From positions 62,001-126,000 of the forward strand of contig JBBRTV010000002.1 in NCBI GenBank assembly GCA_038243995.1: a DNA stretch of 64,000 nt, written 5' to 3'. Under the pieces are notes generated by a model. The model saw only the letters and a list, made by a program, of their open reading frames with translations. It did not search any database and was not told the DNA's origin. The DNA comes from Scleromatobacter sp038243995. Lineage in GTDB: Bacteria; Pseudomonadota; Gammaproteobacteria; Burkholderiales; Burkholderiaceae_C. The position numbers and the translations under genes are program-made. Position 1 is the stretch's first letter; every line of letters starts with the position of its first letter. This document shows positions 63,233 through 64,000 of the stretch, one piece after another.

Positions 63233-64000
63233 CTACTGGCCGGTGCCAACCTGATCTGCGTCGACCGTCTCGCTGCCGATGTCGCCTTCCATGTCGGCGT
63301 GCGGGTCGACGCTCGGATCGATCGCGTGCAGCCCCTGGGATTCATCCCCGGTGGCCGCCAGCCTTCGCCCCGCGTTGACTTCGCGTACGTGTGCACCGAT
63401 GGCGTGTCGCTGTTGGCGCACGATCTCCTTGAACCCTTGCAGCGCCCGGCGACATTCGCTGGCCTGCTGCGCCTTGGCTGCCGGGTGGAGCAAGCCGAGC
63501 AGCCAGGCTCGCTCGAGTTGCGTCAGCGCCTCGTCGGCATGCCCCAGGATGTCGACGAAGTCCCGCGCGTACGGGCTGACGATCGTCGCCCGCAGGCGGG
63601 TCGGACGCGCAAACTCCACGTCCGCTCCGGCGTGGCCGTGGAGCAGGATCAGCGCCCGCGCGTCGGCGGCACACCGCAGCAGCAACGCGCGCACCGCGTC
63701 GATACAGCGGGCGACTGTCGCGAGCGCCTCTTTCAGGCGGGGGCGATCGATGCCCTGCACGCGGCGACTGGCCTCGAGCGCGTGCAACTGCTGGGAGATG
63801 TAGACGAAATCGCGGCGAAAGACCTGCCGGGCGACTGTGGTGCGCAGTTCGAAGTCGAGCTTCAGCGTGGCGCCGCGAAAGCGTCTTCCGAGGCTGGCGA
63901 CCAGGTCGTCATGAGGTTCGCGCAGCGGTGGAGGTTCCGCGGGATTGATCTCGATTCGCACGGGGGGCGACGCGTCGTCCAGGCATTCGACCAGTGTGCC
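63233..64000 (-). CDS. DUF1845/AcaB-like protein (partial at window edge)
   Basis: The frame runs in from the right edge (upstream residues TLVECLDDASPP, then RIEINPAEPPPLREPHDDLV), so the 5' end is probably outside; GTG 63961 is an internal alternative start. The body has FELRTTVARQVFRRDFVYI, RATIVSPYARDFVDILGHAD and ERAWLLGLLHPAAKAQQ. This pattern recalls DUF1845 proteins of integrating conjugative elements (related to AcaB regulators). The C-terminus is acidic and repeat-free. Role not shown. Confidence 0.6.
   Translation of the reverse strand, partial: GTLVECLDDASPPVRIEINPAEPPPLREPHDDLVASLGRRFRGATLKLDFELRTTVARQVFRRDFVYISQQLHALEASRRVQGIDRPRLKEALATVARCIDAVRALLLRCAADARALILLHGHAGADVEFARPTRLRATIVSPYARDFVDILGHADEALTQLERAWLLGLLHPAAKAQQASECRRALQGFKEIVRQQRHAIGAHVREVNAGRRLAATGDESQGLHAIDPSVDPHADMEGDIGSETVDADQVGTGQ

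Overview
The window is a chromosome-like stretch of very GC-rich DNA (about two thirds G+C, codon third positions almost all G or C). It most resembles a betaproteobacterium of the order Burkholderiales. Evidence: a Pseudomonas/Burkholderiales-type branched-chain keto-acid dehydrogenase operon, ribF-ileS-lspA gene content, recJ next to a phosphoglycerate-mutase-like gene, lolC/lolD, pimC/pimD-like acyl-CoA dehydrogenases and a proline-rich TonB-like protein ending in GxxGCKW. The genus cannot be fixed from the sequence. I saw no rRNA, tRNA, CRISPR array or complete insertion sequence.

Layout. 0-2.5 kb: a membrane-protein fragment, a small 24-residue-repeat protein and a periplasm-spanning proline-rich protein. 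2.9-8.0 kb: bkdA1-bkdA2-bkdB-lpd (minus strand), a complete E1/E2/E3 complex. 8.3-10.8 kb: a DUF1223 secreted protein, then a broken patch (a lipoprotein cut inside its PKD domain, facing an endonuclease gene with one in-frame amber codon), then a VOC protein. 10.9-18.4 kb: recJ, a mutase-like gene, a GAF/degenerate-GGDEF protein, lolC-lolD and a TatD nuclease. 18.5-30.6 kb: an S9 peptidase, a PHB-depolymerase-type esterase, an 11-residue-repeat periplasmic protein, a deoxyinosine glycosylase, a spermidine-synthase-like protein, a lone GspE/PilB ATPase, a gamma-glutamyltransferase-like protein, an EamA transporter and an unrecognised secreted protein. 30.8-38.8 kb: a compact phosphatase/lipid-kinase/PAP2 operon, a second S9 peptidase, and an NAD(P) epimerase divergent from a LysR-quinone oxidoreductase pair. 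39-47.3 kb: a TPR-OGT-like glycosyltransferase, a SnoaL/AraC-GyrI pair, a GNAT enzyme with a YncE-like propeller, a frameshifted remnant, a creatininase-like protein, lspA and a TonB-like gene. 47.4-56 kb: ileS, ribF, a hybrid histidine kinase and two acyl-CoA dehydrogenases behind an 18-bp perfect palindrome. 56-62.5 kb: yajQ, murB, a DUF72 protein, a chemoreceptor with a soluble Cache protein, and a membrane protein translationally coupled to a bactofilin. 62.6-64 kb: an array of ten 12-14-bp direct repeats, then two minus-strand genes; the upstream one resembles the DUF1845/AcaB family of conjugative elements, so the right edge may enter an integrated element.

Most of the window is core metabolism and envelope biology. 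The parts least explained by known families are the repeat array with the element-like genes at the right edge, the coupled membrane-protein/bactofilin cassette, the two small repeat proteins, the chimeric lipoprotein/endonuclease junction, the lipid-phosphate operon, and the reverse-oriented TonB-like gene separating ileS from lspA.
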